Source: Alsobacter ponti (GTDB lineage Bacteria; Pseudomonadota; Alphaproteobacteria; Rhizobiales; Beijerinckiaceae). From it: a DNA stretch of 64,000 nucleotides. The notes under the pieces were generated by a model, which was not told where the DNA came from, did not search any database, and was given only the letters and a program-made list of their open reading frames with translations. Positions 50,773 to 59,322 of the stretch are shown one piece after another. Position 1 is the first letter of the stretch, and each line of letters starts with the position of its first letter. The position numbers were made by a program, and so were the translations under genes. The stretch spans positions 1 through 64,000 of the forward strand of contig NZ_JANCLU010000020.1 in the NCBI RefSeq assembly GCF_024294805.1, written 5' to 3'.

Positions 50773-52563
50773 TCAGCCGGCGAGGCGCGTCACCTCCGGC
50801 CGCGCCAGGAAGGCGTCGATCAGCGCGTTCGCCTGCTTCACCTGCAGCACGACGTGGTTCAGCCGCCGGCGCAGGCCCGCGACCGTGAAGCGATAGCGGT
50901 CGGAGGCGGGGTCCATGCCCGCGAGCGTCAGCGCCGCCTTCAGGCTCGGCAGCGAGCGCGATCCGAGCGCGGGATCGTGCAGGTGGCCGGGAAGGTCCTG
51001 GTAGAGCACGGGATTGAGCGTGCGCGTCAGGCGCAGGAACAGGCGGTTCGCCTCGGCCGTGATGGCATCGTCGTTCACCCCGCGCAGCCGCTCCTCCAGC
51101 GTCTCCGCGGCGCGGCGATAGTCCCGCACCGCCGCCTCGGCCGCCGAGAAATCGAAGCGGTCGCCGGCCGTCTCGCGGTACTCGCGCAGCGAGTCGAGAT
51201 AGTCCTGCGCGATGGCGCTGGGCCGGAATGGCAGCACGTCGGCCGTGGCCATGCGCAGCAGGATCGAGGCGTAGAGCCGCGTGTCCTGCGCCAGGATCGC
51301 CGGGTCGATCTTGTCGATGGTCTCGTGCTCCGAATGCCACCACCACGCGCCGCCCGAGCCGCCGACGTTCGGGTCGCGGTCCGGGTGGTCGGGCGTCAGC
51401 ATCGAATAGACCGACATCGAGCTGAGCCCGATGCCCCAGAACGACTGGTCGGCGGCGCGCGACGGGCGCGTCGCGCTGACATACTTGTCGCCGCGCTTGC
51501 CGATGGCGAGCTGCGCCTTGCCGCTCGTCATGGTCGACCAGCCGGTGATCTCCTTGGTCATCGCCTCGTTGAAATCGCCGACCTCGGCCATCTGGTGACG
51601 CGGAACGTAGACGGTCGCACCACGTACGCCGGGCGAGTCGATGTTGAAGTAGACAATGGCGTGATCGTGCAGGTCGTCGAAGAACGTGTCGGCGAACCAG
51701 GTCGAGCCGGAATAGCGGCCGTGCGAGTGGCCGGGCCACCAGGCGAGCTTGACGCCGTAGCGCAGCTTGCCCTCGAACTGCTTGATGACGCGCGCCAGCT
51801 CCAGCACGCAGGCGTCGCCGGTGACGTTGTCGGTCGAGCCGTCGAACCACGAGCAATAATGCGCGCCGACCAGCAGGAACTCCGGCTCGCTTCCCTTGAT
51901 CTCGGCGACCGGCAGGCGCACCTCGCGCCAGCTCGTCTCGACCTCGGCTTCCAGGGTCGCGGTGACGGGCCCCTTCGCCAGCGCCTCGCGGATGCGCGCG
52001 CCGTCGACGCCGCTGATGGAGACGACGTGCAGCTTCGGAATCGAGGCGGTCTGGTCGAACTCGGGCGTGCCCCAGACGGGGGTGATGATCATCTTGTGGC
52101 GCTGCTTGCCGGCCGACATGGAGACCATGCCGATGGCGCCATGCTGGGCGGCGAGCAGGGCGTTGTGCGGGGAGGGCAGCTTGCCGACGAGGGCGATCTT
52201 GCCCTTGACGTCCTTGCCGACGTAGCCCGCCGCGTCGCCATCGCCGACGTCGACCAGCGGGGCGGTGACCCCGCCGGCCGGGGTCGAAAGGCCGAACGCG
52301 ACGCCGACCGCCTGGATGGAGAGCGGGCCGTCCTGCGTCATCAGCGACAGCGCGGCCGAGACCGGGTGCGAGATGTAGGACTGGAACCGGTGCACCGTGG
52401 TCTCGATGCCGTAGGAGGCGAGCGCGTCGGTGAGCACCTTGCAGGCCTGCTCCTCCTCCGGCTTTCCGGCCACCTTCTCGCCGAGCGCGCACAGGGCCGC
52501 GCAGGTCCCCATCAGATGGGTTTCGGATACGAGGTCGCGGGCCTCGGCGTCGATGCTGGACAT
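50773..52563 (-). CDS. M28-like metallopeptidase paralogue 2, with altered active site
   Basis: A 596-residue M28-fold protein with a PA-like insertion, related to the protein at 46964-48682. ATG 52563 has GGAG six bases upstream. His235, Asp245 (STDNVTG), Asp309 (NIDSPG) and a C-terminal His (WWHSEHETID) are kept. The His-x-Asp segment reads AHYCSW, with Cys237 replacing Asp, and the Glu-Glu pair is again Gly-His-Ser (278-280) in WWPGHSHGRYSGSTWFAD. It is the last gene of the transporter operon. It may be a changed hydrolase, isomerase or binding protein; a standard aminopeptidase is doubtful. Confidence 0.8.
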   Translation of the reverse strand: MSSIDAEARDLVSETHLMGTCAALCALGEKVAGKPEEEQACKVLTDALASYGIETTVHRFQSYISHPVSAALSLMTQDGPLSIQAVGVAFGLSTPAGGVTAPLVDVGDGDAAGYVGKDVKGKIALVGKLPSPHNALLAAQHGAIGMVSMSAGKQRHKMIITPVWGTPEFDQTASIPKLHVVSISGVDGARIREALAKGPVTATLEAEVETSWREVRLPVAEIKGSEPEFLLVGAHYCSWFDGSTDNVTGDACVLELARVIKQFEGKLRYGVKLAWWPGHSHGRYSGSTWFADTFFDDLHDHAIVYFNIDSPGVRGATVYVPRHQMAEVGDFNEAMTKEITGWSTMTSGKAQLAIGKRGDKYVSATRPSRAADQSFWGIGLSSMSVYSMLTPDHPDRDPNVGGSGGAWWWHSEHETIDKIDPAILAQDTRLYASILLRMATADVLPFRPSAIAQDYLDSLREYRETAGDRFDFSAAEAAVRDYRRAAETLEERLRGVNDDAITAEANRLFLRLTRTLNPVLYQDLPGHLHDPALGSRSLPSLKAALTLAGMDPASDRYRFTVAGLRRRLNHVVLQVKQANALIDAFLARPEVTRLAG

Positions 52564-52586
52564 TGGCGTCTCCGGTCGATCGTGAG

Positions 52587-53606
52587 TCAAAGGGCGGGCG
52601 AAAGGGTGACGGGCGGACGCGGCTGCGTCGCTGCCGGCATCAGGTGGCAGGCGACCCGGCGGCCGCCGGGCAGGGTCACGAGCGGCGGCCTCTCCGCCGT
52701 GCAGGCGGCGATGGCGACCGGGCAGCGGTTCACGAAGGCGCAGCCCGCGCCCACCTTGCGGGCGTCCGGCGTGCCCGGCCGCAGCGGCAGCGGGTCGCGC
52801 GTCTGCGACACGCGCGGCAGCGGAACGGCGGCGATCAGCGCGCGCGTGTAGGGATGGAGCGGGCGGCTGATGACGTCCTCGGTCGGGCCGTCCTCGACCA
52901 GCGAGCCGAGATACATGACCATGGTGCGGCGGGCGACGTAGCGCACCAGCGCGAGATCGTGGGAAATGTAGATGGCGGTCAGCCCCAGGCTGTCCTGGAG
53001 GTCTCGCATCAGGTTGAGAATGCCGGCGCGCACGCTGACGTCGAGCATCGACACGGGCTCGTCGGCGACGATGAAGCGCGGCTCCAGGACCAGCGCGCGG
53101 GCGAGCACGATACGCTGCAGCTGCCCGCCGGACATCTCGTGCGGGAAGCGTTCCAGTAGCTCGACGCCCTTGATACGGACGCGCTCAAGCACCAGGCGAA
53201 TGCGGTCCGCGTGCTCGGCCTTGGGCACGCCCGCGTTGATGAGCGGCTCGGCGAGCGAGCGGCCGATCTGGATGCGCGGATTGAGGGCGTCGAACGGGTT
53301 CTGGAACACGAACTGAACGTCGCGGCGGAAGTCGCGCAGGGCCGCGCCCTTCAGGCCGGCGAGCTCGCGCGTGCCGATGCGCGCCGTGCCGGAGGTCGGC
53401 TCCACCAGCTTGAGCAGGAGGCGGCCGGTGGTGGTCTTGCCGCAGCCGGATTCGCCGAGCAGGCCGACGGTCTCGCCCTGGGCGATGTCGAAGTCGAGGT
53501 CGCGGACGGCGTGGACGACCGGATGCTCGCCGCGCAGGACCTGGCCCACGCCGCGGCGAACCGGGAACGCCTTGCTCAGGCCGCGGACGTGGACGTAAGC
53601 GTCCAT
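52587..53606 (-). CDS. Peptide-type ABC importer ATPase (DppF/OppF-like)
   Basis: A 339-residue ATPase. Walker [10 protein letters not shown] is at residues 51-59, the signature [14 protein letters not shown], Walker [13 protein letters not shown], and the H-loop YISHDLALV. The C-terminal oligopeptide-transporter extension has the cysteine-containing [11 protein letters not shown] motif, which binds a Fe-S cluster in some DppD/DppF proteins. ATG 53606 lies 31 bases inside the end of the partner ATPase gene. It pairs with that protein to power the importer. Confidence 0.9.
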   Translation of the reverse strand: MDAYVHVRGLSKAFPVRRGVGQVLRGEHPVVHAVRDLDFDIAQGETVGLLGESGCGKTTTGRLLLKLVEPTSGTARIGTRELAGLKGAALRDFRRDVQFVFQNPFDALNPRIQIGRSLAEPLINAGVPKAEHADRIRLVLERVRIKGVELLERFPHEMSGGQLQRIVLARALVLEPRFIVADEPVSMLDVSVRAGILNLMRDLQDSLGLTAIYISHDLALVRYVARRTMVMYLGSLVEDGPTEDVISRPLHPYTRALIAAVPLPRVSQTRDPLPLRPGTPDARKVGAGCAFVNRCPVAIAACTAERPPLVTLPGGRRVACHLMPAATQPRPPVTLSPAL

Positions 53607-54598
53607 GTGGAAGGATCCTTCGCAAGCTCGGAGAGGGCGGGCGCCTCGTCGGAGCGCCAGCACGCGCTGGCGTGACCGTTGGGCGCGACGACGAGGGGCG
53701 GGGTTTCGGCGCGGCAGCGCGCCAGCGCGAACGGGCAGCGCTCGGCGAAGCGGCAGCCGCGCGGCGGGTGGCGCAGGTCCGGCGGGCCGCCGGCGATCGG
53801 GGCCAGCGTGCCGCCGGCCCGTTCGAGGTCCGGGAAGGCGTTGGTGAGCCCCATCGTGTAGGGATGGCGAGGCGTCTCCAGCACGTCGCGCGCCGTGCCG
53901 GATTCCACCACTTCGCCGGCGTACATCACCACCACGCGGTCGCAGACATAGGCGACGACGCTGATGTCGTGCGTCACCAGCAGCACCGAGACGCCGAGCC
54001 GCGCCTGCAGGTCGCGCAGCGTGTCGAGAACCTGGCGCTGGACGATGACGTCGAGCGCCGTCACGGGCTCGTCGGCGATCACCAGCGCCGGCTGCAAGGC
54101 GAGCGCCATGGCGATGGCGGCGCGCTGGCGCATGCCGCCGGAGAACTGGTGCGGGTACTCGGTGCCCCGGCGGGGGTCGAGCCCCACCATGCGGAACAGC
54201 TCGTCGGTGCGCTCGCGGGCCTGCGCCCGCCCCATGCCGCCGCGCAGGCGCAGCACCTCGTCCATCTGGGCGCCGACCCGGTAGACCGGGTCGAGCGCGT
54301 TCATCGAGCTTTGCGGCACGAAGCTGATCTTGCGCCACAGCAGGTCGCGCCATTCGGAGACGGGGCGGCCGAGCAGGTTGCGGCCCTCGAACACGATCTC
54401 GCCGGCCTCGAACGTCGCGTTGCGCGGCACGACGCCGGTCAGGGCCCGCGCCAGCGTGGTCTTGCCACAGCCCGATTCGCCGACGAGGCCGACGACTTCT
54501 CCCGCGCCGACCTCCAGCGTGCCGCGGCTGACGGCGTGCAGCGAGCCGCCCTTGGTGGCGTAGTCGATGGCGAGATCGCGGACGGAAAGCAGCGACAC
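53576..54598 (-). CDS. Peptide-type ABC importer ATPase (DppD/OppD-like)
   Basis: A 340-residue ATPase starting at GTG 54598, three bases after the stop of the permease gene, with AAGGA upstream. Walker [10 protein letters not shown] is at residues 40-48, the signature [15 protein letters not shown], Walker [13 protein letters not shown], and the H-loop [11 protein letters not shown]. The C-terminal [14 protein letters not shown] holds the extra cysteines of the oligopeptide subfamily. It works as a heterodimer with the following ATPase. Confidence 0.9.
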   Translation of the reverse strand: MSLLSVRDLAIDYATKGGSLHAVSRGTLEVGAGEVVGLVGESGCGKTTLARALTGVVPRNATFEAGEIVFEGRNLLGRPVSEWRDLLWRKISFVPQSSMNALDPVYRVGAQMDEVLRLRGGMGRAQARERTDELFRMVGLDPRRGTEYPHQFSGGMRQRAAIAMALALQPALVIADEPVTALDVIVQRQVLDTLRDLQARLGVSVLLVTHDISVVAYVCDRVVVMYAGEVVESGTARDVLETPRHPYTMGLTNAFPDLERAGGTLAPIAGGPPDLRHPPRGCRFAERCPFALARCRAETPPLVVAPNGHASACWRSDEAPALSELAKDPSTWTLTSTSAA

Positions 54599-54601
54599 GT
54601 C

Positions 54602-55510
54602 CTAGTCCTTCAGCTTGGGGAACAGGACTTCCTCGTAGCCGCGGCTGATGAAGAAGCCGGCGACCACCACGAGGACGATGCACAGGCCCGGCGGCACGAA
54701 CCAGTTGTAGCTGCCGCGCGACAGCGCCTGCGAGGCGTAGGCGTCCTGCAGCATCGCGCCCCAGGACACCGAGCCGGACGGGCCGAAGCCCAGGAAGCTG
54801 ATGCTCGCCTCCGTCAGGATCGCCCAGCCGATGGCGATCGAACCGTAGAGGAGCGACAGGGGCAGGATGTTGGGCGCGATGTGGACGCGGATGATGCGCC
54901 AGTCGCTCGAGCCGGCGACCCGGGCGGCTTCCACGAAGCCGCGCTCGCGCAGCGTGAGCACCTGCGAGCGGATGACCCGCGCCGTGTTCGGCCACAGCAG
55001 CACGGTGATGGCGAGCACCACGTTCTGCGTCTGCGCGCCGAGGAAGGCGGCGAGCACGATGACGAAGGGCAGGAAGGGAATGCCGAGCGCGATGTCGGCG
55101 AGCCGCATCAGCACGTTGTCGACCCAGCCGCCGAAATAGCCGGCCAGCAGGCCCACCAGCGTGCCCACCGCGACGACGGCGATGGCGGCGGTGAGCCCCA
55201 CCACGAACGCCGCGCGCGTGCCGACGATAAGCTGCGAGTAGATGTCGCGCCCGAGATTGGTGGTGCCGAGCGGGAAGGCGAGGCTCGGCGGCACGTTCGC
55301 GGCGAGGTTGCCGTCGTCGAGGAACAGGATCTCCAGCGGGTCGGAGGCCAGCACGTCGGCGAACAGGGCGACGAGCAGGAAAACGACGTAGATGGCGACG
55401 CCGATCATCGCCAGCGGGTCGTTCTCCGGCAGCCGCAGCGCCCGCATCAGGCTGGGAAAGCGGCGGCGGCGCTTGCCTTCGGCGGGGGTGGACAAGGCGA
55501 CCTCAGCCAT
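54602..55510 (-). CDS. Peptide-type ABC importer permease (DppC-like)
   Basis: A 302-residue permease with a cytoplasmic N-terminal OppC-type lead and about six membrane segments, the first at residues 35-53. TTNLGRDIYSQLIVGTRA is the family's conserved entrance, and the ATPase-docking loop is EAARVAGSSDWRIIRVHIAPNI. It overlaps the partner permease gene by eight bases. It forms the channel with DppB-like. Confidence 0.92.
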   Translation of the reverse strand: MAEVALSTPAEGKRRRRFPSLMRALRLPENDPLAMIGVAIYVVFLLVALFADVLASDPLEILFLDDGNLAANVPPSLAFPLGTTNLGRDIYSQLIVGTRAAFVVGLTAAIAVVAVGTLVGLLAGYFGGWVDNVLMRLADIALGIPFLPFVIVLAAFLGAQTQNVVLAITVLLWPNTARVIRSQVLTLRERGFVEAARVAGSSDWRIIRVHIAPNILPLSLLYGSIAIGWAILTEASISFLGFGPSGSVSWGAMLQDAYASQALSRGSYNWFVPPGLCIVLVVVAGFFISRGYEEVLFPKLKD

Positions 55511-56471
55511 GGGCCACCCGCGGGTCGAGCACCGAATAGAGCAGGTCTGCGACGAAGTTCATGACGATCAGGATCAGCGCGATGAACATGAAGGCGCCCT
55601 GGGCCAGCGGGTAGTCGGAGCCCGCCACCGCGTCGACCAGCACGCGGCCGAGGCCGGGCCAGCTGAACACCGTCTCCACCACCACGTTGCCGCCGACCGA
55701 GGCCCCCAGCCCCAGCGCGAAGGCGGTGACCACCGGCAGCAGCGCGTTGCGCGCGGCGTGCAGCAGCAGGATGCGCCACTCGGGCAGCCCCTTCATGCGG
55801 GCCATCATCACGTAGTCCTCCTGCAGCACGTCCAGCATGTTGGAGCGCATCAGCAGCAGCGGCAGGCCCTGCAGGTAGAGCGCCAGCGTCGCCGCCGGCA
55901 GAATGAGGTGGTGCAGGAAGTCGGCCGACGTCATGCGCTCCAGCGTCGACCCGTAGGTCATTCCCGCCGAGTTGGCGCCGCCCGAGGGGAACCATCCCAG
56001 GCCGAAGGCGAACACGGCGAGCAGCACCATGCCGAGCCAGAACTCCGGCGCGGCGCGCAGCGTCAGCACCAGCGGGATGCCCAGCGCCTCGGCCACCGAG
56101 CCGCGCTTCCAGGCCAGCCACGCCCCGACCAGAACGCCGAAGACGTAGGCGATGGTGATCGACAGCGCCGTCAAAGCCAGCGTGTTCGGCAGAACTTCGA
56201 AGATGATGTCGAACACCGGCCTTTTACTGCGAAAGGAGGTGCCGAATTCGCCATGAAACACGTTGGAAAAATAGGCGATGTATTGCTCGAACAAAGATCT
56301 ATCGAGGCCGAACTGGCGTTTCAGCGCCTCCTGCTGCTCGGCGGTGAAGGTGGTGTCGATATAGGCGAGCGTGGGGTCGCCCGGCATCAGGCGGAACAGG
56401 AAAAACAACAGCGTCGCCACGGCCCAGAGGACGAGCAGCATCTGGCCAAAGCGGATCGCGACGGATCGCAT
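55503..56471 (-). CDS. Peptide-type ABC importer permease (DppB-like)
   Basis: A 322-residue permease. The first membrane segment (residues 10-29) is followed by RLMPGDPTL, the DppB signature. A large periplasmic loop (about 35-95) precedes the remaining five segments, and the docking loop is DYVMMARMKGLPEWRILLLHAARNALLP. It is second in the operon, 98 bases after the binding-protein gene, a gap where message stability may change. Confidence 0.92.
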   Translation of the reverse strand: MRSVAIRFGQMLLVLWAVATLLFFLFRLMPGDPTLAYIDTTFTAEQQEALKRQFGLDRSLFEQYIAYFSNVFHGEFGTSFRSKRPVFDIIFEVLPNTLALTALSITIAYVFGVLVGAWLAWKRGSVAEALGIPLVLTLRAAPEFWLGMVLLAVFAFGLGWFPSGGANSAGMTYGSTLERMTSADFLHHLILPAATLALYLQGLPLLLMRSNMLDVLQEDYVMMARMKGLPEWRILLLHAARNALLPVVTAFALGLGASVGGNVVVETVFSWPGLGRVLVDAVAGSDYPLAQGAFMFIALILIVMNFVADLLYSVLDPRVAHG

Positions 56472-56569
56472 GCGTTACTCCAAGCGCAGTCCGGGCGGCG
56501 GCCGCCGCGCGGGGCGGCCGCCCTGTGTCCAGGCGAAGGGCGGGCCGTGGCCCGCCCGGCTTGGCGATC

Positions 56570-58231
56570 TCACTCCGGCTGGAGCGTTTCCTTCTTGCCG
56601 TTCGGATAGTGCAGCTTGCCGCCGACCAGCTCGTAGCCCGCCTTCTTCAGGATGGACTTGGCCTCGTCGATGCTGGCCTTGGGCGGCGTGCCGGTGTGCC
56701 AGAAGGGCAGGGCGGGCGAGATCATCGAGGAGGCCGGCACGGCGAAGCCGTTCCACGCCGCCTGCGCCATCAGGTTGCGGTTGATCGCCACCGACAGCGC
56801 CTGCCGGAAGGCGACGTCGTCGAAGGGCTGGCGGCGCAGATTGTGGCCGACGAAGCGCAGCCCCATGTCGACCGTCGAGGCGACCTGGATCTCCTTCTGC
56901 TGGGCCGCGAGATCCAGCAGCAGCTTCGGGTCGCCGCGGTAGTCCGACAGGAAGTTGAGCTCGCCGCGCTTCAGCATGCCGAGGCTCGCCTCGTTGTTCG
57001 GCACGATGCGCAGGATGAAGCGGTCCATCTTGGGCGCCGACCAGTGGGTCGCGTTGCGCTCAAGGACGATTTCCTCGTTCAGCTTGAAGCGCGCGACCTT
57101 GAAGGGGCCGGAGCCGATCGGCTGCTGCTCCTGGTAGGACTCCGCGTTCTCCGTCTTGCCCGCCATGCCCTGCAGGATGGGCTCCCACACATGCTTCGGG
57201 ATCAGGTTGATCTTGGCGATGGTGGAGATCAGGAAGGAAGCGTTGGGCTCCTTCAGCTTGAAGCGGATCGTGTCGGGCCCGGTCTTCTCCATCGACGCGA
57301 TGTTGGTCGCGAACGGCTTGTACATGGGCGCCTTGTCGCCCATCGTCGCCTGGTAGGAGAAGATGACGTCCTCGGCGGTGACGGGCTTGCCGTCATGCCA
57401 CTTCATGTCGGGGCGCAGCACGACGTCGAGCGTGGTGGGGTCGACCCAGGTGACGCTCTTGGCGGCGTAGGGCTTGGCCAAGCCGTCCGGCCCGATGCGC
57501 ATCAGCCGGTCCCAGACGAGCTCGGTGATCCAGCTGTCCGGCGCGCCGGAGATGTAGAGCGGGTTGATGGAGTTCAGCGCCTCGGTGGAGTTGGCGATGA
57601 TGTCCTTCACCGAGCCCGCCGGCTCCGCGCCCACGAAGGTCCAGTAGTTGCGGATGCCGATGCCGCCCTGGTCGACGACCGATGCCGGCTTGATCACCGT
57701 CGAGAGATAGCCGACCGTGTTCTTCGGGTGGACGAGGAACACGTAGGGCGCGTCGTGCGCGACCATCGACTGCGCCTTGGACACCAGGACCTTGCGCTTC
57801 TCGGGGTCGGTTTCGCGACGCTGCTGCTCGGCGATCGCGTCGTACTCCTTGTTGGTGTAGCCGACGAAGTTGAAGCCCTTCTCGGCCGTCGAGGAGTGGA
57901 ACAGGTTGAACACCAGCTCGTCCGGATCGCTGCGCTCCGGCCGGCCGACCATGCGCCACATGGCGGTGTCCCACTTCTGGCGGTTGTACCAGACGTAGTC
58001 GGACAGCTGAGGACGCGGGAAGCCGCGGACCTCGACGTCGAGGCCGAGCTTGCGCCACTCCTGCGCGATGAGCTGGGCGGCCTGGTATTCCTGCGGGTCC
58101 GCGGCCTGGGCGGCCGTCGCCAGCACGATCTTGCGAATCTGGTCGCCGGCCGCGTGGGCGACGCCAGCCAGCGGAATGGAGGCCGCCAGGGCGGCCGCGG
58201 ACAGAACGACGAAACGGCGTTGGAGATTCAT
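56570..58231 (-). CDS. Family-5 solute-binding protein with circularly permuted domain order
   Basis: A 553-residue exported binding protein (signal peptide about residues 1-28, cleavage near AHAAGD). The usual order of family-5 proteins (DppA, OppA) is reversed in two blocks. Residues 35-200 contain what is normally the C-terminal part: AAQLIAQEWRKLGLDVEVRG, then NKEYDAIAEQQRRETDPEKR and APYVFLVHP. Residues about 206-553 hold the normal N-terminal and middle parts: INPLYISG, MKWHDGKPVTAEDVIFSY (276-293), GSGPFKV, FRQALSVAINR, and an end at the ...AKSILKKAGYELVGGKL element where other family members continue. The gene is intact and opens the transporter operon. Confidence 0.85.
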   Translation of the reverse strand: MNLQRRFVVLSAAALAASIPLAGVAHAAGDQIRKIVLATAAQAADPQEYQAAQLIAQEWRKLGLDVEVRGFPRPQLSDYVWYNRQKWDTAMWRMVGRPERSDPDELVFNLFHSSTAEKGFNFVGYTNKEYDAIAEQQRRETDPEKRKVLVSKAQSMVAHDAPYVFLVHPKNTVGYLSTVIKPASVVDQGGIGIRNYWTFVGAEPAGSVKDIIANSTEALNSINPLYISGAPDSWITELVWDRLMRIGPDGLAKPYAAKSVTWVDPTTLDVVLRPDMKWHDGKPVTAEDVIFSYQATMGDKAPMYKPFATNIASMEKTGPDTIRFKLKEPNASFLISTIAKINLIPKHVWEPILQGMAGKTENAESYQEQQPIGSGPFKVARFKLNEEIVLERNATHWSAPKMDRFILRIVPNNEASLGMLKRGELNFLSDYRGDPKLLLDLAAQQKEIQVASTVDMGLRFVGHNLRRQPFDDVAFRQALSVAINRNLMAQAAWNGFAVPASSMISPALPFWHTGTPPKASIDEAKSILKKAGYELVGGKLHYPNGKKETLQPE

Positions 58232-58356
58232 GCCTCTCCTCCCCTCAAGGACAGGTAAAAACCAGAAAGAGCGCGCGACACCGGCTTCAGCCCGTCGCGC
58301 CTCGAGAGGAAGTGTGGCGCAGTTGTTGCGCTACGTAAACTGCTTTTTCGCCTATC

Positions 58357-58373
58357 GAAACGCGTATCGTTTC
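58357..58373. promoter_or_regulatory. Candidate IclR operator before the transporter operon
   Basis: GAAACG (58357-58362) and CGTTTC (58368-58373) form a perfect inverted repeat around CGTAT, 126 bases upstream of the binding-protein start. The word GCGTATCGT (58362-58370) also occurs at 49647-49655 in the iclR promoter. The 272-base gap 58232-58503 otherwise shows no gene. Confidence 0.45.
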
Positions 58374-58503
58374 AAGGCAGCCGATGACGGCCCGGCCGCA
58401 CGCACAGGTTAAGGGGCGCGCCGCCTCCGCGCAGGCCGTTCGGCCGCGCCGAGCCCGCGATGGCCGCCGCCCGGCAGGGACGGCGGCCGCCTTGATGTCC
58501 GCG

Positions 58504-58794
58504 TCACTTCGTCTTTTGAATCGAGGTGACGGTGAGCTGGCCGTTCACGCGGTCGGCGGTGAACTGCACCTTGTCGCCGGCCTTGACCTCCTTGAGGACA
58601 TCCTTGTTGCCGGCGCGGAACACCATGGTCATCTCGCCCATGTCGAGATTGGGAATGGGGCCGTGCTTGATCGTGATCTTCTCGGCGCTCTCGTCGATCT
58701 TCTGCACCGTCCCGGCCACCTTGGGCATGGACTGGGCGAGCGCCGGCGTGGCGAGGAGGGCGGCGGCGAAAAGGGCGATCGTGGTCGTTTTCAT
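58504..58794 (-). CDS. CusF-like periplasmic copper-binding protein
   Basis: A 96-residue protein with a signal peptide (MKTTTIALFAAALLATPALA) and a small beta-barrel domain. The copper site of CusF (His, Met, Met, Trp) is represented by His44 in IKHGPI and Met55/Met57 in GEMTM. At the Trp position there is Met52, a change known in other homologues that gives an all His/Met site. It is the last gene of the copper operon and would carry Cu(I) in the periplasm. A (CT)8 tract sits directly before its start. Confidence 0.85.
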   Translation of the reverse strand: MKTTTIALFAAALLATPALAQSMPKVAGTVQKIDESAEKITIKHGPIPNLDMGEMTMVFRAGNKDVLKEVKAGDKVQFTADRVNGQLTVTSIQKTK

Positions 58795-58810
58795 CTCTCT
58801 CTCTCTCTCT
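58795..58810. repeat. (CT)8 dinucleotide tract at the CusF-like ribosome site
   Basis: Eight CT repeats on the plus strand read as (AG)8 on the coding strand immediately upstream of ATG 58794. The tract itself provides the only purine-rich ribosome-binding sequence. Gain or loss of units would change the spacing to the start codon. Confidence 0.9.
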
Positions 58811-58822
58811 TTCCAGCTTCGT

Positions 58823-59299
58823 TCACTTGACGATCAGGGTTCCGGCCATGCCCGCCTCGCGGTGGCCCGGGATCAGGCATGAGAAGTCGAACGATCCGGC
58901 GCGCGTGAACCGCCAGACGATCTCGCCCGTGGCTCCCGGGGCGAGCCGCTTCGCGTTGGGGTCGTCGTGCTCCATGTCCGGGTTTTTCTTCATCTCCTCG
59001 GCGTGCTTCATGTTGCCCTCGAGGGTGCCGATGACGAGCTCGTGGTCGAGCTGGCCGGCGTTGACGAGCTTGAAGCGCACCTGCTCGCCCTTGCGGATCT
59101 CCAGCCGGTTCGGCGCGAATTCCATGCGCGAGTCGCCTTCCTTCATCGTGATCGTCACGACCCGGGCCGGCTTGCGCGGATCGCCGGGGGCGCCGAACGC
59201 CGTCACGTCATGGGTGTGGCCGGGCGGCCCCGCGCCGGCGAGCGCGGCGGCAGGCGCGAGCGCGAGGCACAACGCGGCGATAATGGCGTGTGTCTTCAT
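58823..59299 (-). CDS. Plastocyanin-like cupredoxin
   Basis: A 158-residue exported protein (signal peptide about residues 1-22). The type 1 copper ligands are His86 (LDHELVIG), Cys141 (FSCLIPGH), His146 and Met151 (REAGM). A His/Asp/Met-rich loop (GNMKHAEEMKKNPDMEHDD, about 95-113) is an added possible metal site. It lies between the multicopper oxidase and CusF genes and probably shuttles electrons or copper in the periplasm. Confidence 0.9.
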   Translation of the reverse strand: MKTHAIIAALCLALAPAAALAGAGPPGHTHDVTAFGAPGDPRKPARVVTITMKEGDSRMEFAPNRLEIRKGEQVRFKLVNAGQLDHELVIGTLEGNMKHAEEMKKNPDMEHDDPNAKRLAPGATGEIVWRFTRAGSFDFSCLIPGHREAGMAGTLIVK

Positions 59300-59322
59300 G
59301 CGGTTTTCCTTCTCTCTGTTGT

